NCBI RefSeq assembly: GCF_001017435.1
Contig: NZ_CP011371.1
Location: 3,906,001 to 3,970,000 of the forward strand
Reading direction: 5' to 3'
DNA: 64,000 nt
Source: Caldimonas brevitalea
GTDB taxonomy: Bacteria > Pseudomonadota > Gammaproteobacteria > Burkholderiales > Burkholderiaceae_C
Position numbers and translations under genes: made by a program. The first letter of the stretch is position 1; each line of letters begins with the position of its first letter. The notes under the pieces are model-generated. The model worked only from the letters and a program-made list of their open reading frames with translations. It did no database searches and had not been told where the DNA came from. Shown here one piece after another: positions 49,242 through 56,918 of the stretch.

Positions 49242-49402
49242 TAGGGCCTGTTCCACACGAATAGTCTGCGTGCGGCGGCGCGTTTAGGGCACAGGACTAG
49301 GCGCGAACAAGGCGTGTGGCGGGGCCACACTACGAGCTCGCAACGACGGTTGCACCTCGCCCAGGGAGCACGCACGTGGGCTATTCGTGTGAACAGACCC
49401 TA
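49242..49402. mobile_element. MITE-like element flanked by TA
   Basis: Inverted ends of about 30 bases, GGGCCTGTTCCACACGAATA on the left and the complement of GGGTCTGTTCACACGAATAG on the right, enclose about 100 bases without coding capacity. Both ends are bordered by TA (49242-49243, 49401-49402), the target duplication of the IS427/IS5 subgroup and of IS630-type elements. An internal hairpin (GTGTGGC, 49314-49330) is present. This fits a miniature non-autonomous element; no helper transposase is in the window. Confidence 0.65.
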
Positions 49403-49607
49403 CTCGAAGTCGTCCGGTGAGGCACCTCCTCATGCCTTGCGTCAGGCCACAGTACCCCGTCGGCCCAGCCTGCCTTCAATGATCAAGATGTTGGGCAAGG
49501 CGTTCTAGTTCTAATAACCGCGGCTGATCGACACGGGCGAGTGGCTGCATCAACGACCGGGGCGATATTGCGGGCTGGAAGCATGTCGAACAGGAGCATG
49601 TAGGCCA

Positions 49608-49720
49608 AGCAAAAAGAAGCCGGCAGCGGCCGCCGGGGCGGCACTGCCGTCCAATCCCAAAGAACTGATCGATCAGTTCGTCAAGGGTCCGATGCTTGAG
49701 ACCGAGCGCGACATCCTGGC
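49608..49720 (+). pseudogene. Transposase N-terminal fragment (IS256-like), broken by IS21
   Basis: The frame reads SKKKPAAAAGAALPSNPKEL then IDQFVKGPM, resembling the start of IS256-family transposases (KKK...IPKEL..QFV.GPM). There is no in-frame ATG. The IS21 element inserts at 49720/49721, and the sequence beyond the other end of the IS does not resume a recognisable transposase. Tentative, as the match is short. Confidence 0.5.
49716..49720. repeat. Target-site duplication, left copy (CTGGC)
   Basis: CTGGC directly abuts the left IS21 terminus and is repeated at 52042-52046 next to the right terminus, a 5-bp duplication as IS21 elements produce. Confidence 0.75.
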
Positions 49721-49757
49721 TGTCAAGGGCATTTCAACTTTCCCCAGCCGCGGCAAC

Positions 49758-50615
49758 CTAAATTTCCCCACCCGGTTGTGAACCCTCGTTGTCTTGGGTC
49801 CTGATCAGTCCGGCCTTCAGCTTGTCCTTGAGTCGGTAGGAGTTGCCTCGGATGTTCAGCGTGACGGCGTGGTGCAGGAGCCGGTCAAGGATGGCCGTGG
49901 CGATGATCCGGTCACCGAAGACGTCACCCCACGCCGAGAAGCTCTGGTTGCTGGTCAGGATCATGGGCCCCCGCTCGTAACGGCGGCTGATCAGCTGGAA
50001 GAACAGGTTTGCACCCAGCCGGTCAATGGGCAGGTAGCCGATCTCATCGATGATCAGCAACCGAGGCGTGGCGTAGACCTTGAGCTTCTCCTCAAGGCGG
50101 CCTTCGGCATGCGCCTTGGTCAGCACGGAGATCAAGTTGGCCGCCGTCGTGAACAGCACCCTGTAGCCGTTGGCGATGGCCTTGAGCCCAAGTGAGACCG
50201 CCAGATGCGTCTTGCCCACGCCCGGTGGGCCGAGCACGATGACGTTGTCGCCGTGCTCGATGAAGTGGCAACTTGCCAGGGTATGGACCTGCTTGCGGTC
50301 GATCGAGGGCTGGTAGTCGAACTCGAAGGTCTCGAGCGGTTTGACGAAGGGCAGTCGGGCCATCGCCGTGCGCATGGCGATGTTCTTGCTCGTCTTGGCC
50401 GCAACCTCCTCGCCGAGCACCTGCTCGAGGAACTCGGCATACGGCAGTTCCTGGGCCGCAGCGTGCTGCAGCAGTGCCTCCAGCCGCTCGCCGCTTTTGA
50501 GCAGTCGCAGCTTGCGCAGGTGCTCACCAAGCCGCTCCAGCTGCGCGGGGGTTGTCATCGCTGACGGCGGCATCATCGCCTCAGCGATCTTGGGGGTACG
50601 GGTGGTCGTGCTCAT
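49758..50615 (-). CDS. istB: IS21-family helper ATPase IstB
   Basis: A 285-residue AAA+ ATPase that directs IS21 transposition with IstA. Walker A GPPGVGKTHL, Walker B RLLIIDEIGYLP, and sensor region MILTSNQSFSAWGDVFGD. Its ATG overlaps the istA stop (TGATG), so translation is coupled. A GTG one codon upstream is an alternative start. Confidence 0.93.
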   Translation of the reverse strand: MSTTTRTPKIAEAMMPPSAMTTPAQLERLGEHLRKLRLLKSGERLEALLQHAAAQELPYAEFLEQVLGEEVAAKTSKNIAMRTAMARLPFVKPLETFEFDYQPSIDRKQVHTLASCHFIEHGDNVIVLGPPGVGKTHLAVSLGLKAIANGYRVLFTTAANLISVLTKAHAEGRLEEKLKVYATPRLLIIDEIGYLPIDRLGANLFFQLISRRYERGPMILTSNQSFSAWGDVFGDRIIATAILDRLLHHAVTLNIRGNSYRLKDKLKAGLIRTQDNEGSQPGGEI

Positions 50616-51964
50616 CACGCAGCCTCCCGAACGGCGTGCAGCAACTGGTCGTAGACCCCGAGGTCTCGGACCTCGACGTCGCGCTCGCTCTGGGATGGCG
50701 CAGTGGGCCGCTCGCCTATCGAGCCGAATCGCTGACGCTGGTTACGGGGTACCGCTCCAGGCCCGTGTTCGGGCAGGACGCTCAGCTGCGCACGCCCGCT
50801 CAGCACCGCGTGCTCGGCCACGACCTTGCCCTTGTGCCGGATGATCCAGCTGCCGCCCTCGCGGGCGACCTGCACCGTCTTGCCAATCAGTCGGAACGGC
50901 ACCGAGTAGCGGTTCGCGTCGATCGCCACGAGCCAGTCCTCGGCGACCACCCGCTCCCGCACCATGGCTTGCAGGAAGCTGCGATGGCCGGCCGCCGGCA
51001 TCAGCGCCTTGGCCTCCTCGGCGAAGCGCTCCATCGGCCGCTGATGCGTCGTGCCGTGCACGCGCACATCCGCGACCTCGGCCTGCCAGGCAGCCAGCTG
51101 GGCATTGAAGTCCTCCAGGTCCCGGAACTGGCGGCCCGGCACGAAGTTGCCCTTGATGTACTTCACGCCGGACTCGACCTTGCCCTTGGTCTTGGCCCGG
51201 TACGGCCGGCACAGCCGGATCGTGAAGCCCCAGTGCCCGGCAAATGATTGGAACGTCGCGTTCAGCTTCGCCCGTCGCACACCGGCGTCGTCCTCGGTCG
51301 TGCCGATCGTCACCGTGCGCATCCGGTCGTACAGCAGCGACTGACAGACGCCACCGAAGTGATCGAAGGCCCGCTCGTGCGCCGACAGCAGGCTGTCCAT
51401 CCGCTCGCTGAGGTAGCCCTCGGCGTAGGCCCGGCGGCTGTAGCCCAGCGTCATCACGAACACGTGCACCCGGGTCGCCTCGCCGCCCAGCCACACCTTG
51501 ACCTGGCCCCAGTCCACTTGCGCCTGTTCACCTGGTGCCGTCTCGAAGCGCATCTGCGTGATCGCCGCCACCGACGCACTCGAGCGCAGCGGACGCACCG
51601 CCACCTTGACCACCTCGTAGCAGCCCGTGAAGCCCCGCTGCGCACGCAGCTCCTGGAACAGCACCCGCGCCGAGAATCCCACCTGCGGCGCCCGCCGGTT
51701 CAGCCACTCAATGTGCTCGTCCAGCAGTGTCGGGCGCCTCACCTCCCGGCTGTACGGCTTCCACTCATCACGTGCCAGGCAGCCTCTGACCGTCTTGCGG
51801 TCCAGCCCCAGCTCCCGCGCGATCGCCGAGATGCTCTGACCGGCGGCGCGGCGCTCGCGAATCGCTTCCCACTGCTCTTGCCCAACCACCGCCACCTCCA
51901 TGCTCCGTCTCCAGACGGGCACGGTACCGGCCTCTGCAGCCATCCTTTGAACTTCCTCTTCCAT
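50615..51964 (-). CDS. istA: IS21-family transposase IstA
   Basis: A 449-residue DDE transposase. The N-terminal helix-turn-helix (AGQSISAIARELGLDRKTVRGCLA) binds the termini. The retroviral-integrase-type catalytic core shows the first Asp in AQVDWGQVK, a second in LLYDRMRT, and the Glu in KGKVESGVKYIKG. The ATG at 51964 has a strong AAGGAG; the longer start at 52012 lies inside the terminal repeat and is less likely. Confidence 0.93.
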   Translation of the reverse strand: MEEEVQRMAAEAGTVPVWRRSMEVAVVGQEQWEAIRERRAAGQSISAIARELGLDRKTVRGCLARDEWKPYSREVRRPTLLDEHIEWLNRRAPQVGFSARVLFQELRAQRGFTGCYEVVKVAVRPLRSSASVAAITQMRFETAPGEQAQVDWGQVKVWLGGEATRVHVFVMTLGYSRRAYAEGYLSERMDSLLSAHERAFDHFGGVCQSLLYDRMRTVTIGTTEDDAGVRRAKLNATFQSFAGHWGFTIRLCRPYRAKTKGKVESGVKYIKGNFVPGRQFRDLEDFNAQLAAWQAEVADVRVHGTTHQRPMERFAEEAKALMPAAGHRSFLQAMVRERVVAEDWLVAIDANRYSVPFRLIGKTVQVAREGGSWIIRHKGKVVAEHAVLSGRAQLSVLPEHGPGAVPRNQRQRFGSIGERPTAPSQSERDVEVRDLGVYDQLLHAVREAA

Positions 51965-52041
51965 CTCTCGCTCCTTCGCGATTTCGATGGGTGGGGAAAA
52001 TTTAGATGCCATGACTGGGGATTATTGGAGTGCCACTGACA

Positions 52042-52046
52042 CTGGC
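52042..52046. repeat. Target-site duplication, right copy (CTGGC)
   Basis: Second copy of the 5-bp direct repeat bordering the IS21 element; see 49716-49720. Confidence 0.75.
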
Positions 52047-52291
52047 AAAGGACATGGCGGCGCGGCTCCCTCGCCGGCCCCTTCCGGGAACCTGCAGGAG
52101 CCTGAGAGGAAGTTTTGCAGCAGCCCTCGTCTCCTCCACCGGAACCTCACGCCCAGCCGCTCTCGGTCGGACGTTTTGCAATGGGCGCCCCACCTCTCAT
52201 CTGATCGTGACCCAAGGCGCGGTGTCTCTCGACATCCGGGAAGAAGGCTGAGATGCACCGGCTTCGCTTCAAGGTGCAGGTCAGTCCGTCG

Positions 52292-52885
52292 CTACCCGGC
52301 GCCGCTCGCGCTGCGCGCCACCGCAATTGCCGCAGGTCTCACGGCCTTGGCGACCTTGGCCGCCTGCGGCGCGTCGTGCATCGCGCGTGCGATGGTCACG
52401 GCACCGCTCAGCATGGAGATCAAGGCCCAGGCGCTGTTGCGCCGCTCGGCCGCATTCGGCTGCGGCAGCCCCTTTGCAATCACATCAATGACCTTCGCCA
52501 ATTCAGACTGGTAGAGGTCCCGCACCGTCGCCTCGGCGCGCACGACCTCGGGCGTGAGTGACTGCAACGCGCAGGCCTCTGAGAGGTCGCATGTGCGCTT
52601 GTCGCTCAAATAGAAATCAACGAACGCCTCGATCCAGCCGGGACCGTGCTCGGCCTGAAAGCGCTCGACCCCGGCTTGCAGATCGCGCAGGCCGGCCAGC
52701 ACCGCTTCCTTGAAGGCCTCCGCCTTCGAACCGAAGTGCACATAGAAGGCTCCGGAGGTCACCCCGGCCTCCTTGGCCAAGCCGTCGACGCCTATGCCCT
52801 CGTAGCCGCGCTTACGAAACCCCCGCCCGGCGGCAAGCAGGATGCGCAAGCGGGACTCCTCTCGATGGCCAGGCTTGTAACGCAC
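52292..52885 (-). CDS. TetR-family transcriptional regulator
   Basis: A 197-residue TetR repressor. HTH region: ILLAAGRGFRKRGYEGIGVD then LAKEAGVTSGAFYVHFGSKAEAF. The C-terminal ligand domain has two cysteines (about residues 99 and 104). A GTG at 52885 with AGGGG upstream fits the start; a TTG at 52930 would begin inside the promoter region. Two operator-like palindromes lie immediately upstream, between it and the divergent alpha/beta hydrolase gene, so self- and neighbour-repression is likely. Confidence 0.88.
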   Translation of the reverse strand: MRYKPGHREESRLRILLAAGRGFRKRGYEGIGVDGLAKEAGVTSGAFYVHFGSKAEAFKEAVLAGLRDLQAGVERFQAEHGPGWIEAFVDFYLSDKRTCDLSEACALQSLTPEVVRAEATVRDLYQSELAKVIDVIAKGLPQPNAAERRNSAWALISMLSGAVTIARAMHDAPQAAKVAKAVRPAAIAVARSASGAG

Positions 52886-52923
52886 CTTGGACCCCTGTTG
52901 TCGTAACGGTCGCAATTTTACGG

Positions 52924-52953
52924 TTGACAAAGATAACGCTCGTTATCTAAAGT
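52924..52953 (+). promoter_or_regulatory. Promoter of the exported hydrolase
   Basis: TTGACA (52924-52929, perfect -35) and TAAAGT (52948-52953) separated by 18 bases. The operator palindrome fills the spacer, so repressor binding should block RNA polymerase. Confidence 0.62.
52931..52948. promoter_or_regulatory. TetR operator 1
   Basis: Perfect 18-bp palindrome AGATAACG-CT-CGTTATCT located between the -35 and -10 of the hydrolase promoter and upstream of the tetR start. Confidence 0.75.
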
Positions 52954-52957
52954 GATT

Positions 52958-52975
52958 GCATCACGATCGTTATCT
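52958..52975. promoter_or_regulatory. TetR operator 2
   Basis: Imperfect repeat of the same dyad, GCATCACG-AT-CGTTATCT, with its centre 27 bases from operator 1. The right half is identical. Confidence 0.65.
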
Positions 52976-53068
52976 TTATCGGCGGTCGTGGTGCATCCGC
53001 CTAACCCGCCTCTGGCAGGCGCCCCTTGATCGTCATACAGCTCACTCTCACCACTCGGAGCCACCGTC

Positions 53069-54076
53069 ATGCTTTCAACAGTTTCTCGACGTACCGTGCT
53101 GCAGCACGCCCGACCGCTCGCGCTGACCCTGCTCGTCGCCATGGGCGGCACGATCCAACTTGGCCTGCCCATCCCGGCAGCCGCAGCCGAGGCCGCGGCC
53201 GCAGTGGGTTCGCCCGTCAGCTACCGACACGCCGAGGTTGACGGTATGCGCATCTTCTATCGTGAAGCGGGCCCTACGAACGCCCCGCACGTCCTGTTGC
53301 TGCATGGCTTCGGAGCCTCGTCGGCGATGTTTCGCGACCTGATTCCACAGCTCGCGACGCGGTACCACGTGATCGCGCCCGACCTGCCCGGCTTTGGCCT
53401 CACCGAAGTGCCTGCAGCCCGGCGCTATCGCTACTCCTTCGCGTCGATCGCGCAGACGATGGCCGCGTTCACCGAAGTCGTCGGCCTGAAGCGGTACAGC
53501 GTCTATGTCTTCGACTACGGCGCGCCCACCGGATTTCGAATGGCGCTGAAGAACCCGGAACGCATCACGGCGATCATTTCGCAGAACGGCAATGCATATG
53601 AAGAGGGCCTCAGCAAGGCGTGGGCGCCGATCCAGGCCTATTGGAAAGAGCCGTCCGCGGCCAACCGCAACGCCTTGCGGCCGTTGATGACGTTCGAGAT
53701 GACGAAGTGGCAGTACTTGGAAGGGGTCAAGGACAAGAGCAAGGTGTCACCGGACGGCTACACCTTGGCGCAGGTGGCGCTAGACCGGCCCGGAAACATC
53801 GAGGTCCAGTTGGACCTGTTCGGCGACTACCAGAGCAATGTCGACCTCTATCCCCGCTTCCAAGCCTATTTCCGCGATCGGAAGCCGCCCCTGCTGGCGG
53901 TGTGGGGCAGGAACGATCCGTTCTTCCTTGCGGCCGGCGCCGAAGCGTACAAGCGCGACAACGCGAACGCAGAGGTCCACTTCTATGACACCGGTCACTT
54001 TGCGTTGGAGACGCACGCCCAGGAGATCGGCGCGGAGGTGCTCCGGTTTCTCGACCGGGTCACTGACAAGCGCTGA
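53069..54076 (+). CDS. Exported alpha/beta hydrolase, dehalogenase/epoxide hydrolase type
   Basis: A 335-residue hydrolase with an N-terminal signal peptide (about 1-40, AAA-rich, preceded by an Arg-Arg pair). Motifs: LLLHGFGASSAMF (oxyanion loop), VFDYGAPTGF where Asp149 takes the nucleophile position, as in haloalkane dehalogenases and epoxide hydrolases, an acid near GRNDPFF, and His in DTGHFALE. GGAG precedes the ATG. Its promoter overlaps operators of the divergent TetR regulator, so expression is probably induced by a substrate-like compound. Confidence 0.88.
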   Translation: MLSTVSRRTVLQHARPLALTLLVAMGGTIQLGLPIPAAAAEAAAAVGSPVSYRHAEVDGMRIFYREAGPTNAPHVLLLHGFGASSAMFRDLIPQLATRYHVIAPDLPGFGLTEVPAARRYRYSFASIAQTMAAFTEVVGLKRYSVYVFDYGAPTGFRMALKNPERITAIISQNGNAYEEGLSKAWAPIQAYWKEPSAANRNALRPLMTFEMTKWQYLEGVKDKSKVSPDGYTLAQVALDRPGNIEVQLDLFGDYQSNVDLYPRFQAYFRDRKPPLLAVWGRNDPFFLAAGAEAYKRDNANAEVHFYDTGHFALETHAQEIGAEVLRFLDRVTDKR

Positions 54077-54139
54077 GCGCCACGCAGGTCGTCGCAGCCA
54101 CCCTTGACATCCTCCCCGCCGTTCTGACCGGCAAGGATG

Positions 54140-55036
54140 TCATCCCGCCAGCGCCTCGATCAACGCCCGAGACGCTGCCGACAATCTCCGATGCGGTGCA
54201 TAGATCAACGAGAACGGCCGGCTCCTGCCGCGCAGCTCGGGCAACACCTCCACCAGCTGCCCCCGACGTATACGCTCCTGCGCGATGAAATCGTAGGTCT
54301 GGCACACCCCCACACCCTGCTCCGCCAGCGACACCATCCCCAACACGTCATCCGACACCTGGATGCCCGCGGGCGCTGTCCAATCGACGTCCCCTGACTG
54401 GGTGCTGAATAGCCAGGGCGCGATCCGCCCGGTGCTCGGCAGCACGAAGGGCACACACACGTGCTGAGCCAGCTCCTCGAGCGTGCGCGGGGTTCCCCTG
54501 CGCTTGAGATACGTCGGTGACGCCACCAGACACAGCGTCGCATCTTCCAGCTTGCGGGCCACCAACCCACTGTCGGGCAACTGGCCCAGGCGTATCGCCA
54601 TGTCGAACCCCTCGGCCACCAGGTCGACATTGCGGTTGGTGATGTTCAGCTCCAGCTGCACCTGCGGGTGCTGCGCGAGAAAACCTTGCAAGCGGCTCGG
54701 CAGCCGGTAGTGCCCGTACGTCGTCGGCACCGTCAGGCGCACGCGGCCCGACAGCTGTTCCCCCTCTTGGCCCTGAATCTCGCGCTCCACCGAGTCGAAC
54801 AAGGAGAACGCGGTGCGCGCTTGTTCCAGATACAAGCGCCCGGCGTCGGTCAGGCTCAGCCGGCGGGTCGTACGCCGCAGCAGCTGCGTGCCGAGCCGGC
54901 CCTCCAGCCGGGCAATGGCACGGCTCAAGACCGACGCCGTGGTCGACAAAGCGACCGCACCCGCTGTCAACGACCCGTGGTCCACCACCGCGACAAACGC
55001 TTCCACGTCGGCCAGGTGATCAAAACGTCGCGCCAT
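54140..55036 (-). CDS. LysR-family transcriptional regulator
   Basis: A 298-residue LTTR of the DmlR/CrgA-like type. HTH: VEAFVAVVDHGSLTAGAVAL and STTASVLSRAIARLEGRLG; C-terminal substrate-binding domain with the YGHYRLPSRLQGFLAQHP stretch. Divergent from the two DJ-1/PfpI genes with a 107-base shared region, so a regulatory link is likely. Confidence 0.92.
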   Translation of the reverse strand: MARRFDHLADVEAFVAVVDHGSLTAGAVALSTTASVLSRAIARLEGRLGTQLLRRTTRRLSLTDAGRLYLEQARTAFSLFDSVEREIQGQEGEQLSGRVRLTVPTTYGHYRLPSRLQGFLAQHPQVQLELNITNRNVDLVAEGFDMAIRLGQLPDSGLVARKLEDATLCLVASPTYLKRRGTPRTLEELAQHVCVPFVLPSTGRIAPWLFSTQSGDVDWTAPAGIQVSDDVLGMVSLAEQGVGVCQTYDFIAQERIRRGQLVEVLPELRGRSRPFSLIYAPHRRLSAASRALIEALAG

Positions 55037-55143
55037 CTTTGCCTCTCAAGAACAGATCAATTCCTGGAGAGCCAGTTTATCGCCGCGAGAAGACTGAATA
55101 CAGTGACGCTCATCGGTTCAACCCACCCCCACAGGAGTTCACG

Positions 55144-55887
55144 ATGGAAACAGCAGCAGCCCGGCAAGGGCTGACGGCAAAACCGGTTCTGGTCGTTCTC
55201 ACGAGCCACGGCACCAAAGGCAGCACCGGCGAAAAGACCGGCTATTACCTGGCCGAGGTCACGCACCCTGTGGCCGTGCTCGAAGCGGCCGGCATCCCGG
55301 TGGAGTACGCGTCCATCCAAGGCGGCGAGCCGCCGGTGGACGGCTTGGACCTCACCGACGCCACCAACGCGCGCTACTGGCAGAACCCGGCGTTCCGAAA
55401 CGCCGTGAGCCACACGCCGCGCCTGGCCGATGTCGATCCGTCCCGCTACGCCGCGATCTTCTTCGCCGGCGGTCACGGGGCCATCTGGGACTTCCCCGAC
55501 AGTGCCGCCGTGCAAGACGCCACGCGCCAGATCTATGAGGCCGGCGGTGTGGTGGGCGCGGTGTGCCACGGCCCTGCCGCCTTCGTCAACGTGAAGCTCA
55601 GCGACGGCACCTACCTGGTCGCCGGCAAGCGCTTGAGCGCCTTCACCGATGACGAAGAGCGGGCCGTGCAGCTGGCGCATGTCGTGCCCTTCCTGCTCGC
55701 CAGCACGCTGGCGGCGCGCGGCGCCCTCCTCGAGCCCGCCCCCGACTGGACCGCCAAGGTGGTGGTCGACGGTCGCCTGGTCACGGGCCAGAACCCGCAA
55801 TCGGCCACCGGCGTGGGCGAAGCGCTACGCAACCTCCTGCTGGCTCAGGCCGGCGTCGACCTCACTGCAATGGAGAAACAAGCATGA
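55144..55887 (+). CDS. DJ-1/PfpI family protein, cytoplasmic
   Basis: A 247-residue class I glutamine-amidotransferase-like protein of the Hsp31/HchA type (glyoxalase III or chaperone). LVVLTSHGTKGSTGEKTGYY, the FFAGGHGAIWDFPD loop with an acidic residue, and the nucleophile elbow VVGAVCHGPAAFVN with the reactive Cys followed by His. The start ATG gives METAAARQGL before the first strand. It overlaps the next gene by four bases (ATGA). Confidence 0.9.
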   Translation: METAAARQGLTAKPVLVVLTSHGTKGSTGEKTGYYLAEVTHPVAVLEAAGIPVEYASIQGGEPPVDGLDLTDATNARYWQNPAFRNAVSHTPRLADVDPSRYAAIFFAGGHGAIWDFPDSAAVQDATRQIYEAGGVVGAVCHGPAAFVNVKLSDGTYLVAGKRLSAFTDDEERAVQLAHVVPFLLASTLAARGALLEPAPDWTAKVVVDGRLVTGQNPQSATGVGEALRNLLLAQAGVDLTAMEKQA

Positions 55888-56774
55888 AATATTTCGCCCG
55901 CATCGCGGCCCTCGCCGCCGTGTCGCTTGCCGCCATGAGCGCTCAAGCCGGCAACGTGCTGGTGGTGCTCTCTGACGCGCACCATCTCGAGCTGAAGGAC
56001 GGCAAGCGCTACGTCACCGGCTTCTTTCTGAATGAGCTGTTGCAACCGGTCAAGCTGCTGCTGGATGCCGGTCATCAGGTGACCTTCGCCACCCCGCAAG
56101 GCAAGGCGCCCAGCGTCGACCCCAGCTCGATCGACCCGATGCACTTCGGCGGCAGCGCCGCGTCCTTGAAGGAATACCAAACACTGCTGGAGAACCTCAA
56201 GCTCACGTCGCCCCTGTCTTCTCCGGTGGTGAGCCTGGAGCGTGTCGAGCAGATCGGCTACGGGCACTTCGATGCCGTCTACGTGCCGGGAGGCCACGCG
56301 CCGATGCAAGACCTGCTCGCCAGCCCCCAGTTGGGCCGACTGCTGACGAACTTTCATCGTGCAGGCAAGACGACCGCACTGGTCTGCCACGGGCCGGTCG
56401 CGCTGCTGTCGGCCTTGCCCGACGCGGTGGCCTTCAAGCGTCAGATGGAGCAGCGCAACCAGGCGGCTCGGCAGAGAAACTGGATCTATGCCGGCTACCG
56501 GTTCACCGTGATCAGCAACGACGAAGAAGCGCAAGCGAAAGCGGTGCTCAACGGCGGTGTGATGAAGTTCTATCCGCAGACGGCGCTGGAACAGGCGGGC
56601 GGGCAATACAGCAGCAACCGGGCCCCCTGGACACCGCATGTGGTCATCGATCGCGAGCTGATCACCGGCCAGAACCCGGCGTCTGCGCTGCAAGTCGGCC
56701 AAGCGCTGCTGGAGCGGTTGAAGGCTACGAGCCCGGCTGCCGACAACGTCGGGCGGAAGACGGAGAGCCGCTGA
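55884..56774 (+). CDS. DJ-1/PfpI family protein, exported
   Basis: A 296-residue relative of the upstream gene with a signal peptide (1-22, ending AQA). Its fold motifs are intact: VLVVLSDAHHLELKDGKRY, YVPGGHAPMQDL and ALVCHGPVALLSA (nucleophile Cys, His). The ATG overlaps the upstream stop, so the two are coupled. A periplasmic copy next to a cytoplasmic copy suggests compartment-specific handling of reactive aldehydes, though this is inference. Confidence 0.88.
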   Translation: MKYFARIAALAAVSLAAMSAQAGNVLVVLSDAHHLELKDGKRYVTGFFLNELLQPVKLLLDAGHQVTFATPQGKAPSVDPSSIDPMHFGGSAASLKEYQTLLENLKLTSPLSSPVVSLERVEQIGYGHFDAVYVPGGHAPMQDLLASPQLGRLLTNFHRAGKTTALVCHGPVALLSALPDAVAFKRQMEQRNQAARQRNWIYAGYRFTVISNDEEAQAKAVLNGGVMKFYPQTALEQAGGQYSSNRAPWTPHVVIDRELITGQNPASALQVGQALLERLKATSPAADNVGRKTESR

Positions 56775-56918
56775 CAAGGTTGGCCGACGGCATCGCCCGC
56801 CACTCGGTGAACAAGCCCCTGGGCTGCCAGCGAAGAGAGACGGTGAATGCACCCAAGGGGGCGATTCCGGTTTCAAGGTAGGCGGGCCTTGCCCGCCTAC
56901 ACGGGCTAGCAGCGGCCC

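Larger units (their letters stand above)
49199..49720. other. Region with MITE-like element and transposase fragment
   Basis: Between the lipoprotein gene and the IS21 element lie a short inverted-repeat element (49242-49402) and a transposase-like N-terminal fragment (49608-49720). Apart from these no gene is seen. Confidence 0.6.
49721..52041 (-). mobile_element. IS21-family insertion sequence (complete)
   Basis: A 2,321-bp element carrying istB and istA on the minus strand. Ends begin TGTCA. Left and right termini align as inverted repeats (TGTCAAGGGCATTTCAACTT and TGTCAGTGGCACTCCAATAA) and continue with a second shared block containing TCCCCAG, CTAAATTT and TCCCCACC. It is bordered by a perfect 5-bp duplication, CTGGC, on both sides. 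Both genes look intact, so the copy may be recent and functional. Confidence 0.9.

Noticed and set aside
50615..52012. Longer IstA start at 52012
   Set aside because: That ATG lies inside the terminal inverted repeat, whereas the ATG at 51964 has AAGGAG at ideal spacing.
52022..52258. Small minus-strand frame between IS21 and tetR
   Set aside because: It runs through the IS terminus, has no conserved features, and no ribosome-binding site.
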